A DNA stretch of 64,000 bases, taken from assembly GCA_022497145.1 (NCBI GenBank), contig MU385915.1, positions 1-64,000 of the forward strand. The letters are read 5' to 3'. A program made the position numbers and the translations under genes. How positions within the stretch are numbered: the stretch's first letter is position 1; each line of letters starts with the position of its first letter. This DNA comes from Rostrohypoxylon terebratum (taxonomy: Eukaryota; Ascomycota; Sordariomycetes; Xylariales; Hypoxylaceae). The notes below the pieces were generated by a model, which was given only the letters and a program-made list of their open reading frames with translations, made no database searches and was not told the DNA's origin. Positions 9,404 through 20,842 of this stretch are shown here, one piece after another.

Positions 9404-11344
9404 ATGCATTGGTACTATTCCCTAACGTGCCTGCTGGCTGCGGCGTGGGCCGCGCCTTCCGCGCCGAGCTCCACGCTATCGGCGGCCGTTCCGGCTTTCA
9501 CGTATGACCGCACCTCGTTCCTGCTTCACGGGAACCCGCACGTTATTATCGGCGGGCAGATGGACCCGCAGCGCATCCCGCCTGCGTACTGGCGTGATCG
9601 GCTGAGGAAGGCGAGGGCGATGGGGTTGAATACTATTTTTAGCTACGTGTACTGGAACTTACTTGAGCCGGTCCAGGGGCAGTGGCTTAGTAAAGAGGAA
9701 AGTAATGATGTGGCGAAGTTTTTTGTGATTGCGGGGGAGGAGGGTTTGAGCGTGGTGTTGAGACCTGGGCCGTATATTTGTGGTGAGAGGGAGTGGGGCG
9801 GGTTCCCGGCTTGGTTGAGCACTGTGCCTGGGTTGACGGTTAGGTCGTCGGATGCGAAGTTTATGGAGGCTGCGGAAGGCTATTTGGTGAGGTTGGCGGC
9901 GGATTTGGCGGGGTTGCAGGTTACGAGGGGTGGGCCGTTGATTATGGTACAGGTTGAGAACGAGTATGGGTCGTACGGCACGGATCACAACTATACGCAG
10001 GGATTGCGGGATATTTTGAAGAGAAACTTCGAGGTCCCGTTGTATACGAATGACGGGGGCGTGGACTGGACGCTTGCCGGCGGTGAGGTGCCTGGTGTTC
10101 TTGCTGAGGTTGATGGGGACCCGAGGTCCGGGTTCGCGGCAAGAGATCGGTATATCACCGATGTAACGGAACTCGGTCCCTTGCTCGACGGCGAGTATTA
10201 CACATTTTCGCCCGATTTCTGGGGGTCCGCCAACGCGCATAATACCGCCGTTGGAAATCCCCCGCAGATGCAGCAGTTCGTGTCAGACCTCGACTTCGTG
10301 CTTGGCGCGAATAATTCTATTAGTCTTTACATGTTTCACGGTGGCACGAATTTCGGATTCAGCAATGGAGCGATATGGAAGAATTATACAGCGGTGTTTA
10401 TCACGAGCTACGATTACGGGGCCCCGCTTGATGAGAGCGGACGCACGACGGAGTTATACGATACGTTGAGGGATACGATCGCGAAGTATGTCCCAGAGGG
10501 TAGTATACCGGAGCCTCCGGCGAATGTGCCATTACAAGAGATTAGTAATGTCACCTTAATGCCTTTCAGGGCGCTGTTTGACACAACTATATTGGGAGAG
10601 AAAAAGGCAAGTGAAGCACCAGTTACAATGGAAGATCTGGGACAGGCTTATGGGTTGGTACTCTACGAACATGTGGTTACTATGGCTCTTGAGGGGATTT
10701 TGCAACCAGGAGATAGAGCGAGAGACCGAGTAATCGTGCATGTGAACGGGAAGAGACAGGGCGTCATCGATAGCACGTACGCTCAACCGAAGGAGGTTAG
10801 TCTCTCTTTACAACCGGGAGACATGCTACAGCTCCTGATTGAGAATCTGGGCCGCGTGGATTATTGGTCTCGGGAGTCCGGCACCTTCATCGCGCTTGAA
10901 GACCCGTATAAAGGAATCGTGGGGAATGTGACTATCGGCTCAGGTATTGTGTCTGGGTGGGATATCTACTCCCTACCCCTCGATGCGCCGCCCACCGCCG
11001 GGTCCGGTGTATCAGCATCACCGATAACGACAGGATCGCCACCGGTCTTCTTCAGTGGCACGTTCCGCGTAAACAGCGAAAATAACTCCGACCCGATGGC
11101 TTTCGATACATTTTTGACTATTCCGGACGGCGTTAAAGGAAATGTCTGGATAAATGGGTTCAACTTGGGTCGGTATTGGATCGTGGGCCCGCAGCAGTCA
11201 TTGTATCTTCCAGGAACGGTGCTTAAGCCCAATGAGGAGAACGAAATTGTCGTCTTGGAGCTAGAGCCGGATGCGGAGTCCTTGACGGCATTTGGCGCCG
11301 CAGAGAGGGATTGGGCGAATTATCCGGATCCTGACTATGCTTGA
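9404..11344 (+). CDS. Secreted GH35 beta-galactosidase, short (animal/bacterial-like) type
   Basis: Hydrolyses terminal beta-galactosides outside the cell. One uninterrupted exon of 646 residues. The N terminus is a signal peptide (short start, leucine/alanine core, likely cleavage after AWA near residue 16). The GH35 TIM barrel follows, with QVENEYGSYG carrying the acid/base Glu187 and LLDGEYYTF carrying the expected nucleophile Glu264. YMFHGGTNFGFSNGA and the SYDYGAPLDESG stretch near residue 340 are further family landmarks. The C-terminal part ends with a jelly-roll galactose-binding-like module (VWINGFNLGRYWIVGPQQ). Typical fungal LacA-type enzymes are about 1000 residues with several extra domains, whereas this one has the length and layout of lysosomal GLB1-like enzymes. 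Several N-glycosylation sequons are present. Nothing links it to the melanin genes. Confidence 0.93.
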   Translation: MHWYYSLTCLLAAAWAAPSAPSSTLSAAVPAFTYDRTSFLLHGNPHVIIGGQMDPQRIPPAYWRDRLRKARAMGLNTIFSYVYWNLLEPVQGQWLSKEESNDVAKFFVIAGEEGLSVVLRPGPYICGEREWGGFPAWLSTVPGLTVRSSDAKFMEAAEGYLVRLAADLAGLQVTRGGPLIMVQVENEYGSYGTDHNYTQGLRDILKRNFEVPLYTNDGGVDWTLAGGEVPGVLAEVDGDPRSGFAARDRYITDVTELGPLLDGEYYTFSPDFWGSANAHNTAVGNPPQMQQFVSDLDFVLGANNSISLYMFHGGTNFGFSNGAIWKNYTAVFITSYDYGAPLDESGRTTELYDTLRDTIAKYVPEGSIPEPPANVPLQEISNVTLMPFRALFDTTILGEKKASEAPVTMEDLGQAYGLVLYEHVVTMALEGILQPGDRARDRVIVHVNGKRQGVIDSTYAQPKEVSLSLQPGDMLQLLIENLGRVDYWSRESGTFIALEDPYKGIVGNVTIGSGIVSGWDIYSLPLDAPPTAGSGVSASPITTGSPPVFFSGTFRVNSENNSDPMAFDTFLTIPDGVKGNVWINGFNLGRYWIVGPQQSLYLPGTVLKPNEENEIVVLELEPDAESLTAFGAAERDWANYPDPDYA

Positions 11345-12868
11345 AAATTAGAGACATATGTGGGGGCCATCACATCTTATCCCTTAATTGATACCAAATG
11401 CAGACCTAGGGAATGGTCCTCTTAAAAGTACTTGGGGATTGGACTTTGAGGATTGCGGAAATGATCTACCGCTTCATATAAACGCAGCCCTGTGATGAAA
11501 ACAGAAAGTTATAAGATTGACCGTTTGCGGCGAAACCCCTAGATATAGGGGCAAACAACCCCACGCTTTAACCAAGAGACTAGAGCGTCTATCTACAGCT
11601 TGTATCATGCGTGTTGTTATATGATGTAGATAACCGAGTTCAATTCCAAGACATTGGCGCCGTATTTGATATGCTAGTAATCTGTATGCATGCGTTGTAG
11701 GCGCGGATGTTTACATACCAAAGCAGATACCCACCAATGCCGTCCTACCGATCATGCAGGCAGTTGTTATCAATATAGAGGATTCGCTGCAAGGCATCAC
11801 GGCCGAAGCATTATTAAGTTCCGAGGGGAAGGTTAGCTGCTCGGGAGCCCGTTCACCCGGGTTCTAAGCCTTACCTAAAATCCTCGAAATGCATTAGCAC
11901 CACGAGGTTCGATTTTCCTGCAGTGAGACATTGCTTACGGTCTAACGAAGTTAAGATAGACGAGTATGGGGAAGTTTAATGCGTCTACATTGACATAAAT
12001 ATATAACATGTTCGCGTCATCGCAACCCGTCTGCCGTTTTGTTCTGGAATTGCCATCTAGATAATCGCAGTTGACAAGTAGGGTCTCCGTCCGATGCGCC
12101 TACTTACTACATGATTCGTACTGTGCCTCTACTAGATTGCGTACATTGTCCCTTCAATTCTAGTCGTTTTAGGTTAATCTCTGACCTTGAAATCTTTAAT
12201 GTGGTGTCTGAAACAACCAGTTGACTGACGATCTGCGTCTAACGGCTCCGGCTCTTCGGTCTGTCCCGTTCCAACGGGCCCGAAGGTAAATAATGTTAGC
12301 ACCAATAGTATGTTGAATATTCGTTGTGTGTGCCTGTTTTGCAGTGCCACGTTTTGAAAACGGTGATGCTGGTAGCCGACATTCCATGCCACGGACTTCC
12401 GGGGTTATCGTGGGTCCTAATATAGACCGTGCATTTGAATTCCAGCGCCAACGCCTGAAGTTGATAAGCTCTAATTGGTAATGAAAACGATATACTCGAT
12501 CTCGCATGCGGCCATGCAGAATCAATGTGTCAGCTGCTTCAAGGTTCCTCTCGTGGGTTTGCAAGGTTTGACTCTTCAAACATGAAGCGCAGCAGGAGTG
12601 GACAGCGGCTCTCGGCTTGCCCCGTGTCTCGCCCCATGGACAGGTCTGCATATTATTCTTTAGGACGAGAAGCTTCGCCGTCGAATATGTCACTATCGAC
12701 TTATTCTTAAAAGACACGGGTGGTGTCCCGGGTTTGCGAAACTTGCTCATCTGACGTTTCACTCTTCATATTCATTCTTTGTTGAATTCTTATTTTGCTT
12801 TCTAACCCCCAACTTCGATTCCTAGATGACCCTCTAACCCTGTCAACATAGAGTTCTCGTTAGGCGCT
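11345..12868. other. Intergenic region between beta-galactosidase and multicopper oxidase
   Basis: No supported gene. A 188-codon frame on the minus strand (12196-12762) has no recognisable motif and arginine- and histidine-rich, low-plausibility content. The last few hundred bases should hold the promoter of the oxidase gene. Confidence 0.45.
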
Positions 12869-14785
12869 ATGTATAGGGGATACCTTCCCTTCCTCGCCGC
12901 GTTGACCCAGGTCACAGGGTCGCTGGCAAAGACGGTCACCTATAACTGGAACGTGACATGGGTACTGGCAAGCCCAGATGGGTTCGAAAGGCCGGTTATT
13001 GGGATAAACGATGAGTGGCCTTGTCCAAAGATAGAGGCGACTGTTGGCGATATCGTGGTGGTCAATCTGAATAACCAGCTGGGGAACGAAACGACAGGCC
13101 TACACTTCCACGGCATTAACCAAATTAGTTCGAATGACATGGACGGCGCCGTTGGCACCAACCAATGTCCCCTACCTCCAGACTATACTGTCAAGTACCG
13201 GTTCTACGTAAGTTTGATATTGTGTATGATAAGGGAAAGAAATGAGACTGACGACAGATGCCACAAGGCCGATGCACCTGGCACGTATTGGTGTAAGTTG
13301 AGGGGCTCAAAAGTGGCCGGGCTATATCCTCTTGCTAATTATGAGCTAATCACAACAACGTGGAAGACCACTCACACAGCTCAGGACAATATCCGGACGG
13401 CTTCCGTGGGCCGTTGATTATTCATGATGACGACGATCCATACGAAGACGACTATGACGAGGAAGTAATCCTTACCATGTCTGATTGGTAAGCGAACGCC
13501 TCATTTATTTTAGGAAGGCAGCGGATTTTCTTTGCCAGGTCGCTGATGTATGTGTACAGGTACCGCGACCAAGCGCCGACATTATTGCAGACGATGATTC
13601 AGCCCAATAACACACAATTTGCGCCCCCGCTTCCCAATAGCACTCTTGTAAACGACGGGAGTGATGGCCACATCCAGGTCAAGGCGGGCAAGACGTACCG
13701 TATACGGATGATCAACTGGTCTGCCATGTTCTCCACATTCGTGACATTCGCCGATTTCGACATGGATGTTATCTCGATCGACGCGTCGTATGTGGAGAGG
13801 CAGTCCGTGAAACAGCTACGTATATCCTCTGCTCAGAGGACAGACGTCTTGATCACGATCCCCGATGACGCCGACAAGAATTACCCGTACTTGGTCGTCC
13901 TGGATGTGAATCAAGATTTCTCAGCTGAGAATCCCCCGAGACCAATTACATTCCCGTTCAACGTTACTGGTCTGTTGGTAACAGACGACGACTTGGACAA
14001 GAATGGGACATTCGATGTTCAGAAATTCGAGCCTTTTGACGACGCCACGTTCGCGCCGGAAAACGATGAGGACGTCCTGGAGCCTGTAGATAGGCAGTGG
14101 ATACTGAATTTCGACTACTGCCATGATGTCAACGGGTACCCCAGAGCATGCTTCAACGACACTATGTACATTCCGCAGCAAGTTCCAGCGCTGTACTCGG
14201 CCGCCTCGTTAGGCGAGAACAACACTGAGACGACAGCATACGGTCAGATCAACCCCTTCGTCGCCAAGTACGGCGAGATCGTAGAGATCATTATCAACAA
14301 CAACAACGACGCCATCCATCCCTTTCACTTACACGGTCATCAGTTCCAAGTCCTCGCGCGCCCGGAGAGCGATGCAGGGAATTGGACTGCCGATGCTGAA
14401 ATCAACGAGACGCCGCCTAGGCGAGACACGATCGCCGTGAACTCGAAGTCGTACGCGGTGTTTCGCATCAAAGCCGACAATCCGGGGGTTTTCTTGTTCC
14501 ACTGTCACATCGAGTGGCACGTTGAGATGGGTCTAAGTGCTACCTTGATTGAGGCCCCAGATAAGCTCAGGAATTACACGATACCCCAGGATCACATCAA
14601 CGCGTGTGACGCGATGGATATACCGACCACGGGCAACGCTGCCGGGCACTCGGATTGGAACGATACGGATGGCTTCGCCACCGTGCCACCGACGAATTAC
14701 ACGGGGTAAGTGTGGTGTGCGTATGAACTAAAGTGCTGACTAACCTTGGCGGTGTAGTTCTCTGTACAATGTGTCGTCGAGCTGA
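12869..14785 (+). CDS. Secreted Fet3/Abr1-like multicopper oxidase
   Basis: A copper enzyme oxidising phenols or Fe(II) with reduction of oxygen to water. Five exons are inferred: 12869-13207, 13268-13292, 13367-13487, 13560-14705 and 14758-14785, giving 552 residues; each join restores a conserved motif. A signal peptide occupies roughly residues 1-20. All four copper motifs are complete: HFHG (79-82), WYHSHSSGQ (HSH at 123-125), HPFHLHGH (415-422) and [12 protein letters not shown] (476-487, type 1 Cys477). [15 protein letters not shown] near residue 50 is typical of the Fet3-like and Abr1-like branch. There is no C-terminal membrane segment, unlike yeast Fet3, so it should be soluble or wall-bound. 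It lies about 6 kb upstream of the melanin polyketide synthase on the same strand. A role in melanin polymerisation, like that proposed for Abr1 of Aspergillus fumigatus, is inference; ferroxidase remains possible. Introns 1 and 2 end in AAG. Confidence 0.9.
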
Positions 14786-15543
14786 AAAGAAGTGAGGCGG
14801 AGCGCGCGCGCTAAGGATTCCCGGTGCGATGTTGGACGTAGGTAGGTACCGCAAGGAAAAAAGGGGGCTCCCCTAACTCTTATCCCGGAGGTTTTCTACC
14901 CTTACATAGACGTTCGCCCCCTACATACCCCAGGCTATGGCTTGCTTGTCCATTATGGCGTGGCTTTTCACGGACATACGGGCGGACTTCAAGACTTAGC
15001 ATATTTGTTTTCGGCAACTATATTTTCACACTTAGTGGTTTTGTGGTTGGTGGTTTAATCGGTAACATGTTGGGTGTACAGGAGAGTTGGGGATGCTCAC
15101 CTGGAGTGGTACATAGTCGCATTAACTGACTATAAGGTCCTAAACCATAATGATACCTATTTTTCGGATTTTCGTAAAAAAGAAAAATTCAGAGTTGAAA
15201 TAGACACGGCTAAGATAATGCAAGCTTACCTTGTCAATGGTACGGTTTGAAAATTTTTTGAGTAAAAAGGAACGCGCCGCACAGCTACATGTGTCGGCGG
15301 CGATTGCGAATCCACTCCTAGCCGAGCCAGCCAGTCGGGAATTTCACGTGGTTGATGATGTAGTGGGCGGGTTTTAGACCCCTTCATTATCAGGCAAGAC
15401 CTTCTCTGGAGCTAGGTATTGGGGGATAACGGCCTCAAACTTCGGATATAGGATGATGGCAACGATGACACTGCTGGCGGTTGATTGGTGATTGTTAACT
15501 TCACGACCCTGCCAGCTCCCAAAGTCCCTTGCCTATTCACTAA

Positions 15544-15569
15544 TGTAGGTAGGTAGGTAGGTAGGTAGG
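15544..15569. repeat. GTAG tetranucleotide run
   Basis: Six consecutive copies of the GTAG/TAGG unit, the longest pure example of the four-base repeat scattered through the spacers of this window. Confidence 0.85.
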
Positions 15570-17929
15570 ACCCGGTAGGTACACAGGCGGTAAAGGTGCT
15601 AGTTCCCGAGAGTACCGGTCATTAGGTTCCATCGAACCAAACATCTTCAAGCTACGTTATCCGCCACAGCGCTTCATCGTCACATCTGCGGGATAATTAG
15701 CCACCCCGAGAAGGTCTTGGAACAGTATCGTCAGCCTTAGGGCTGAAAGCCTGGCACAAACGTCCCTGGGCCTCGGCTCCGCGGAAGGGATCTAAACTTG
15801 CAGAAGTTTAGTTCGATGAGACTTGACAAGGGGGCGCGGTTCCTGGGCGTTACACATGAAAAATTCCATTGATCTTCTCAGCTTACGCTTCGAGCTGACT
15901 TAGCTAAGCATTCTATCTTCCTGACTGGGTCTTCCGATAAGTCGATATGCAGAGTTCGGCATTGCGCATATCGTAAGCAATGCTAGCGAGCTATCTGAAG
16001 AAATTCGCTGGAATCCCCACGGGAACAAGAGGGAGGCGATATAGAATAAAATTTTTGACAGCTCCCCCAATCTGGGGTTTTCCTTTCATCCGAGTCCGAG
16101 ACGGGCATGAGTGGCTGAGGTGAAGATTACGGAGAGGACGCCATCTCCAACGTTGCTGATTCGAAATCGGGCTTAACTTTGCGCCACGCTTCTTAGCGAG
16201 CTCTTATCATTAGTAGAAAATTTCCTCATCGTCGATTGATACATATGATACGCATGCAAGATATGATTGATTAAATCGAGAAGGCAAATCGAAACAGATA
16301 AAGTTGCGGATCTTCGTCCGATGCAGCTCTTTCATGTACGCTCTTCCATGTACGTCGACTAAACTATTAACTATTCCCCTAGAGAACAGCCTCTATAATA
16401 CTACAATTTAGGCATATCGCAAGTTGTCGGATAATAAAGGGCTGTAGAACAGGATCGCCCGGTCCGTCACTTGTTTCCGTATGATGTCAGATTAGTCCAG
16501 CGTTGATTTGTACGGTCCAATAACTTTGGACAAGTCATCATTGACAGAGTCTTCACCGGCTTGGCAGTCATCATTCTAGAAGCCAGCGCGCTACATGACA
16601 TGGGATGTCTGGATACCTATGTACACACGCGCTTGGCCGTCGTTCGAGACCTTTTAGTTGTAACAAAACCAATGGTCAAGGAGCTTCGGGTTCTGGCCAC
16701 GGCATGTGGAGAAGTTAGGAGCTGAACTCTAAGCCAAAGGATTGAACCATTCGACGCAGGCGTGACGAGGCCCGTAACGACCTGGACTGTATTGTACCCG
16801 CGGGAAATCAGTATGCTACGAGGCTTGGAAGGTTAACCATACTAACCATACAGGTTAAGCCGAAACCAAACCCTACCTGCATGCAGATGAAACCGTCTCT
16901 CTTGATCCGGGTACAATAAATCTGCTAGATAATGATTAAGCCAATGAGAGTGGTTTGTCAACAAAAACATCAGGCTTGCATGCGGTGCAAACCAGGAAAC
17001 ATTTCTAAGAGCCCATAGCGTCAATCTGACCTGTAATCAGCTATGTACGTCCGCCTGGATAATAAATCCATGATAGGTAGTCTGCGTGCATGTGTAATTT
17101 GGCCCAGCGCATCTGGCTTGGGTTCTATACGATTATACGATAATAGACCGGAGGTCCGATTGCTCATCGCTTGGAGTTTGGAGGGTGCGGCCAGGCCAAC
17201 CTGACCCGTCTCGACCCAATGATTTTCTACCGTATCCTGTCCAAGGACATACGATATAGCAATATCGGATGAAGGTACGTTTCCCGGACGAACGGGATAA
17301 TATCACGGCCTATCCTATGGATGGTGAGACGAAAAGCTGTCAGCTTTCTGATACTAGCTGATAGCCGACTCCTGACATCTTGAGGTGTGGCTGGTAAGTA
17401 AGGGCTACAGGTATACGTAGTCCTCCCTGATGAGGATACTAGACCGAGATGCGTTATCCATCGGCCTATCCATGGATGGATGTGTCCAGGTCGCTCAGTT
17501 CCGCGACCTGGTCTGCAAGTGCGGTCAACAGATGGAAGACGTGGAAGACCGCTGTAAGGAAGAATCCTTCGAGATAGGATATTGCGGAAATAAGCCACAA
17601 TGAAGCGTGATCAAAGATGCCATGTGTAGCACAAGTTGGTAGGTGTTTAGGTAGGCAGGTAGGTAGGATGATCAATTCCAAGTTATGGGTGAAGTTCTAG
17701 AATTGGAGATGAGGGGTTGGTGAATAGTCACCGTACGCAGCAATACGCAGTATGTAGAGGATGAAGGGATGAAGATCCACTGTAGTAGTAATGCACTATG
17801 GAGTTTTCACTATTCCAGGTACTACTGGGCACTGGACAGTGCCCAGTGGGCAGTGGGCAGTGGACACTCTATCCCACGTGGCGCAAGAACCCACTAAGCA
17901 GGGTTTACCGTGGTGGTGGAATATCGTTG

Positions 17930-17946
17930 ATCCATGGTCCATGGAT
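17930..17946. repeat. Perfect 17-bp palindrome
   Basis: ATCCATGG-T-CCATGGAT, two 8-base arms around a single base. It lies in a spacer, 60-110 bp after a run of repeated CAGTGGGCAGTGG units. No function can be assigned. Confidence 0.6.
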
Positions 17947-19631
17947 GATCGGTCAACCGTTTGCCACCCGGCGCCATCACTTACGTACACTAGTAACCCG
18001 TTAGCGGGCACTTAGCAGGGGGATCCATGCCTGCAAAAATCTAATCTGCTACTAGCTGTCATTTGCATATGTCGGGTTAAGCACCTCTCTAGTACTAGCA
18101 GGTAGGTACGGTACCCAAGCCGTGTAACCGGCAGAACTGGCTGAACTGGCTGCCGCTACTTGCACCCATTGGTTCTTGTAGCTTGTAGGGCGGTCATATT
18201 AAGGTCACCTAGTACATAAGTACAAGACGATCATTTTACATAGTACAGAGCAACCCCGGATCGTACTACTTGTGTGATACATGATATGATGATTGGCCCT
18301 CCAGGGCTATATTAAAGTAAATATCGTCAGGAAATATCGTCCGTAGTCCACTGTAAGGGAGGTAAGCAAAACTAGGCAGGTAGATACCTACCTACCTGTG
18401 TGGTTTGATTGTTTGAATGTACCTAACCTTAGGCATGTTTACCTAACCTACCTACCTACTACCTACTAGGTAGTGTACAATACCTACCTAAGTCCTAGGT
18501 CCAGGTATGGATCTTACGTTAGATAAACTGATCCTAGTAAACCGTATCTCCATCGGCGTGTGAAATTTATATCCAAATAAGTACATATGTATGAAGATGT
18601 GGCTGGGATGATATGAGAGCTAAATGCATGTGCTTGTAAGATCTAGGATACCTAGTATGATGTACAATACAATACCTTGGCTTAAACTCAATCATACTAG
18701 TACTATTATCAAAGTTTGCAAAGTTTGCAAAGTGCTATTACTGGCTTAGGTAATGAGTACCTACCCACTACCCAGGGGCCAGGCAGCCAGGTAGGTACGA
18801 TCGGGAACAGTGGATCGAGATTAGAAATTTTAGTCAAGTTCCCCGGTTTCCAAGAAATGATGGATTTTCTAAAACTTTCACCTTCTTCACGTTCGACATT
18901 CTCGACATTCAGCTTGTCCAATTCCTTCAATCTCTACCTTTTATAGAACATGCACAACCAAATGCGATCAGGATCTCAAACAAATACTTGTCAATCCACA
19001 CGGACAACGCCAGATCGAGAATTTGGACTATGGAATTCCCCATCCGTGGATCATGATCGCTCTCAAACCCCTGCCGCCATTGCTCAAAGGAGTCTAGCCA
19101 AGTCCGTGGGCGTCGGCATGCTAATGCAGGTCAACATGCTGAACATGTAGTGTACACGGTAAGAATTGGACAATTGGGACAACACCAAGGTCCAAAGCTC
19201 CAAACTATGAGCAATAGGTGGTAGGCAATATGACCAGCTACTTCGATAGTCACCCACAGTCACCCACATTCTGCTGCTCATGCACTGCACATGCACATGC
19301 CAGAGCATCACCCTACAAAGCAATCCCGAGACAGTGGTGAGAGTTGAGAGACATTGTGCACATTGTATACTCCCTGCCACGGCAAGACATATCAATATAC
19401 GGAATAGTCTCGGTCGTACTCGTTGTTTTTCTCGTCAGTGGCGGGCGTATATTGTCGACGACTAACTAAATTTTACGCTCAGAATGCTTAGCCAAAGCTA
19501 GTCCTCTTTGAGAAAGACATCTATCATGCATGCGGCTCATCTACATTACCCGTCGTATCCACAGCGATGTTGTTTGGTTCTCAGGGCTACCTACCTAGTA
19601 CTTACTATTAACTGAATACCTACAGTAGGTA

Positions 19632-19649
19632 CTAGGACCTAGGTCCTAG
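19632..19649. repeat. Perfect 18-bp palindrome
   Basis: CTAGGACCTAGGTCCTAG is its own reverse complement, inside a TAGG/CCTA-rich block about 1.2 kb upstream of the polyketide synthase. Confidence 0.7.
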
Positions 19650-20750
19650 GTACTTAATACTACGACGTACCCGTAGGCACAATACCATGCCCAAACTGGG
19701 TTGGTGATATCTACCTAAGGTGTTGCCAGCATGGAAACTAGGTACGTATCGTCTCTAGATAGCAGCACTGCCAAATTACTGGTCTGGACATTTAAGATGT
19801 TCAAGATGTTCAGGAACTCGTTGGAAACAAACGATAACAATCCTTCGGCTCATACCCGTCGATGGTGGCGCCAGCGCGGCGGTTCAATTCTCTTCAGTGA
19901 GACACGAATGATTCCTCTAACTAGGAATTGGTCTTATTACAATATTCCCTTTTCATTTTTTCTTATTCTCGTGGCGGGTTTGCTGAATTACTGCACTGTA
20001 CATACAGCCTCTCTTATTCTCGTCCGTCTGGACGTGCACCAGAAGCTTACTGCTGCTGCACCTTTCGGCGGACATCCCCAACGGTCAACTCGACGACCCA
20101 CCATTTGGCGCCTAAGTAAGATTACTAGCAATTCATTGGAAACCGGGAAGAGACCACCCACAAACCTTTCCGTGCGCAGTTTCATGGGAGCTATACCTTT
20201 CGTGTCAGATTTCCTAAGTTTCCTTCGCAGGGCGCGTGAGGGAGGCTCGAATTAGTCAGGGCAGCATAACGCCCTAGCTCCCGAATGATACAATTTCGCA
20301 ATGCGATGGGCTAGGCATGCAATGATTATCAATTGGAAGTATACTCACAGTGCGTTCTTTTGCCGTTCGGCCTAAAGGAATAAAGGTCGAGACGTCACGG
20401 TTCGTTTGCCGCGATGACTATTATTCTTCGGATAAGACATGGAATATCCACCTTCACTATGTGGTAGCCCTATGATCTAGTTGCTCTCTCCTAAAATGGA
20501 AATATAATGCTTATCTTCCCACGAACCTTCGGTCACCGAGAATCGAACCATGCCGGACTAATTGAAAGTACTGTATGGGGACCCAGACCAGGGAGTGAGT
20601 TCAGTTGCCCCCCCTACACACCCCCGCCCCCCTGATTTGACTGTGACGCTTCAGGTACTACGGTAGATATCTCACACATGGGATTAGACAGTGCCTTCGT
20701 GTTAAATTTAGTTCAGGCTAGTTAATCCGAGTGGTGATGTGTTGATCTGA

Positions 20751-20758
20751 TATATATA
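20751..20758 (+). promoter_or_regulatory. TATA box of the melanin polyketide synthase gene
   Basis: TATATATA lies 85-92 bp upstream of the chosen start codon, followed by a pyrimidine/CAA-rich leader (CACAATCATCAAACAACATC) typical of fungal 5' leaders. Position and context fit a core promoter; this is by eye only. Confidence 0.55.
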
Positions 20759-20842
20759 AGTCAAAGACGCCTCAACCGCCGCTTAAGGCCTAACATACAC
20801 CACAATCATCAAACAACATCAGCCTAACCCATCATAATCAAG

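Larger units (their letters stand above)
14786..20842. other. Six-kilobase spacer upstream of the polyketide synthase
   Basis: I find no supported gene. The stretch is rich in short TAGG/CCTA runs (15544-15569, 17640-17668, 18370-18480, 19590-19650), small palindromes and tandem repeats such as the tripled CAAAGTTTG near 18711-18732. The 174-codon frame at 19731-20255 has no recognisable features. The last few hundred bases hold the promoter of the polyketide synthase. Confidence 0.5.

Noticed and set aside
12196..12762. 188-codon minus-strand frame upstream of the multicopper oxidase
   Set aside because: No domain, motif or plausible splice partner; composition is dominated by Arg, Thr and scattered Cys, as in chance frames, and it overlaps the likely promoter of the oxidase.
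19731..20255. 174-codon plus-strand frame before the polyketide synthase
   Set aside because: One hydrophobic stretch but no recognisable family, and it starts in TAGG-repeat sequence. I treat it as a chance frame.
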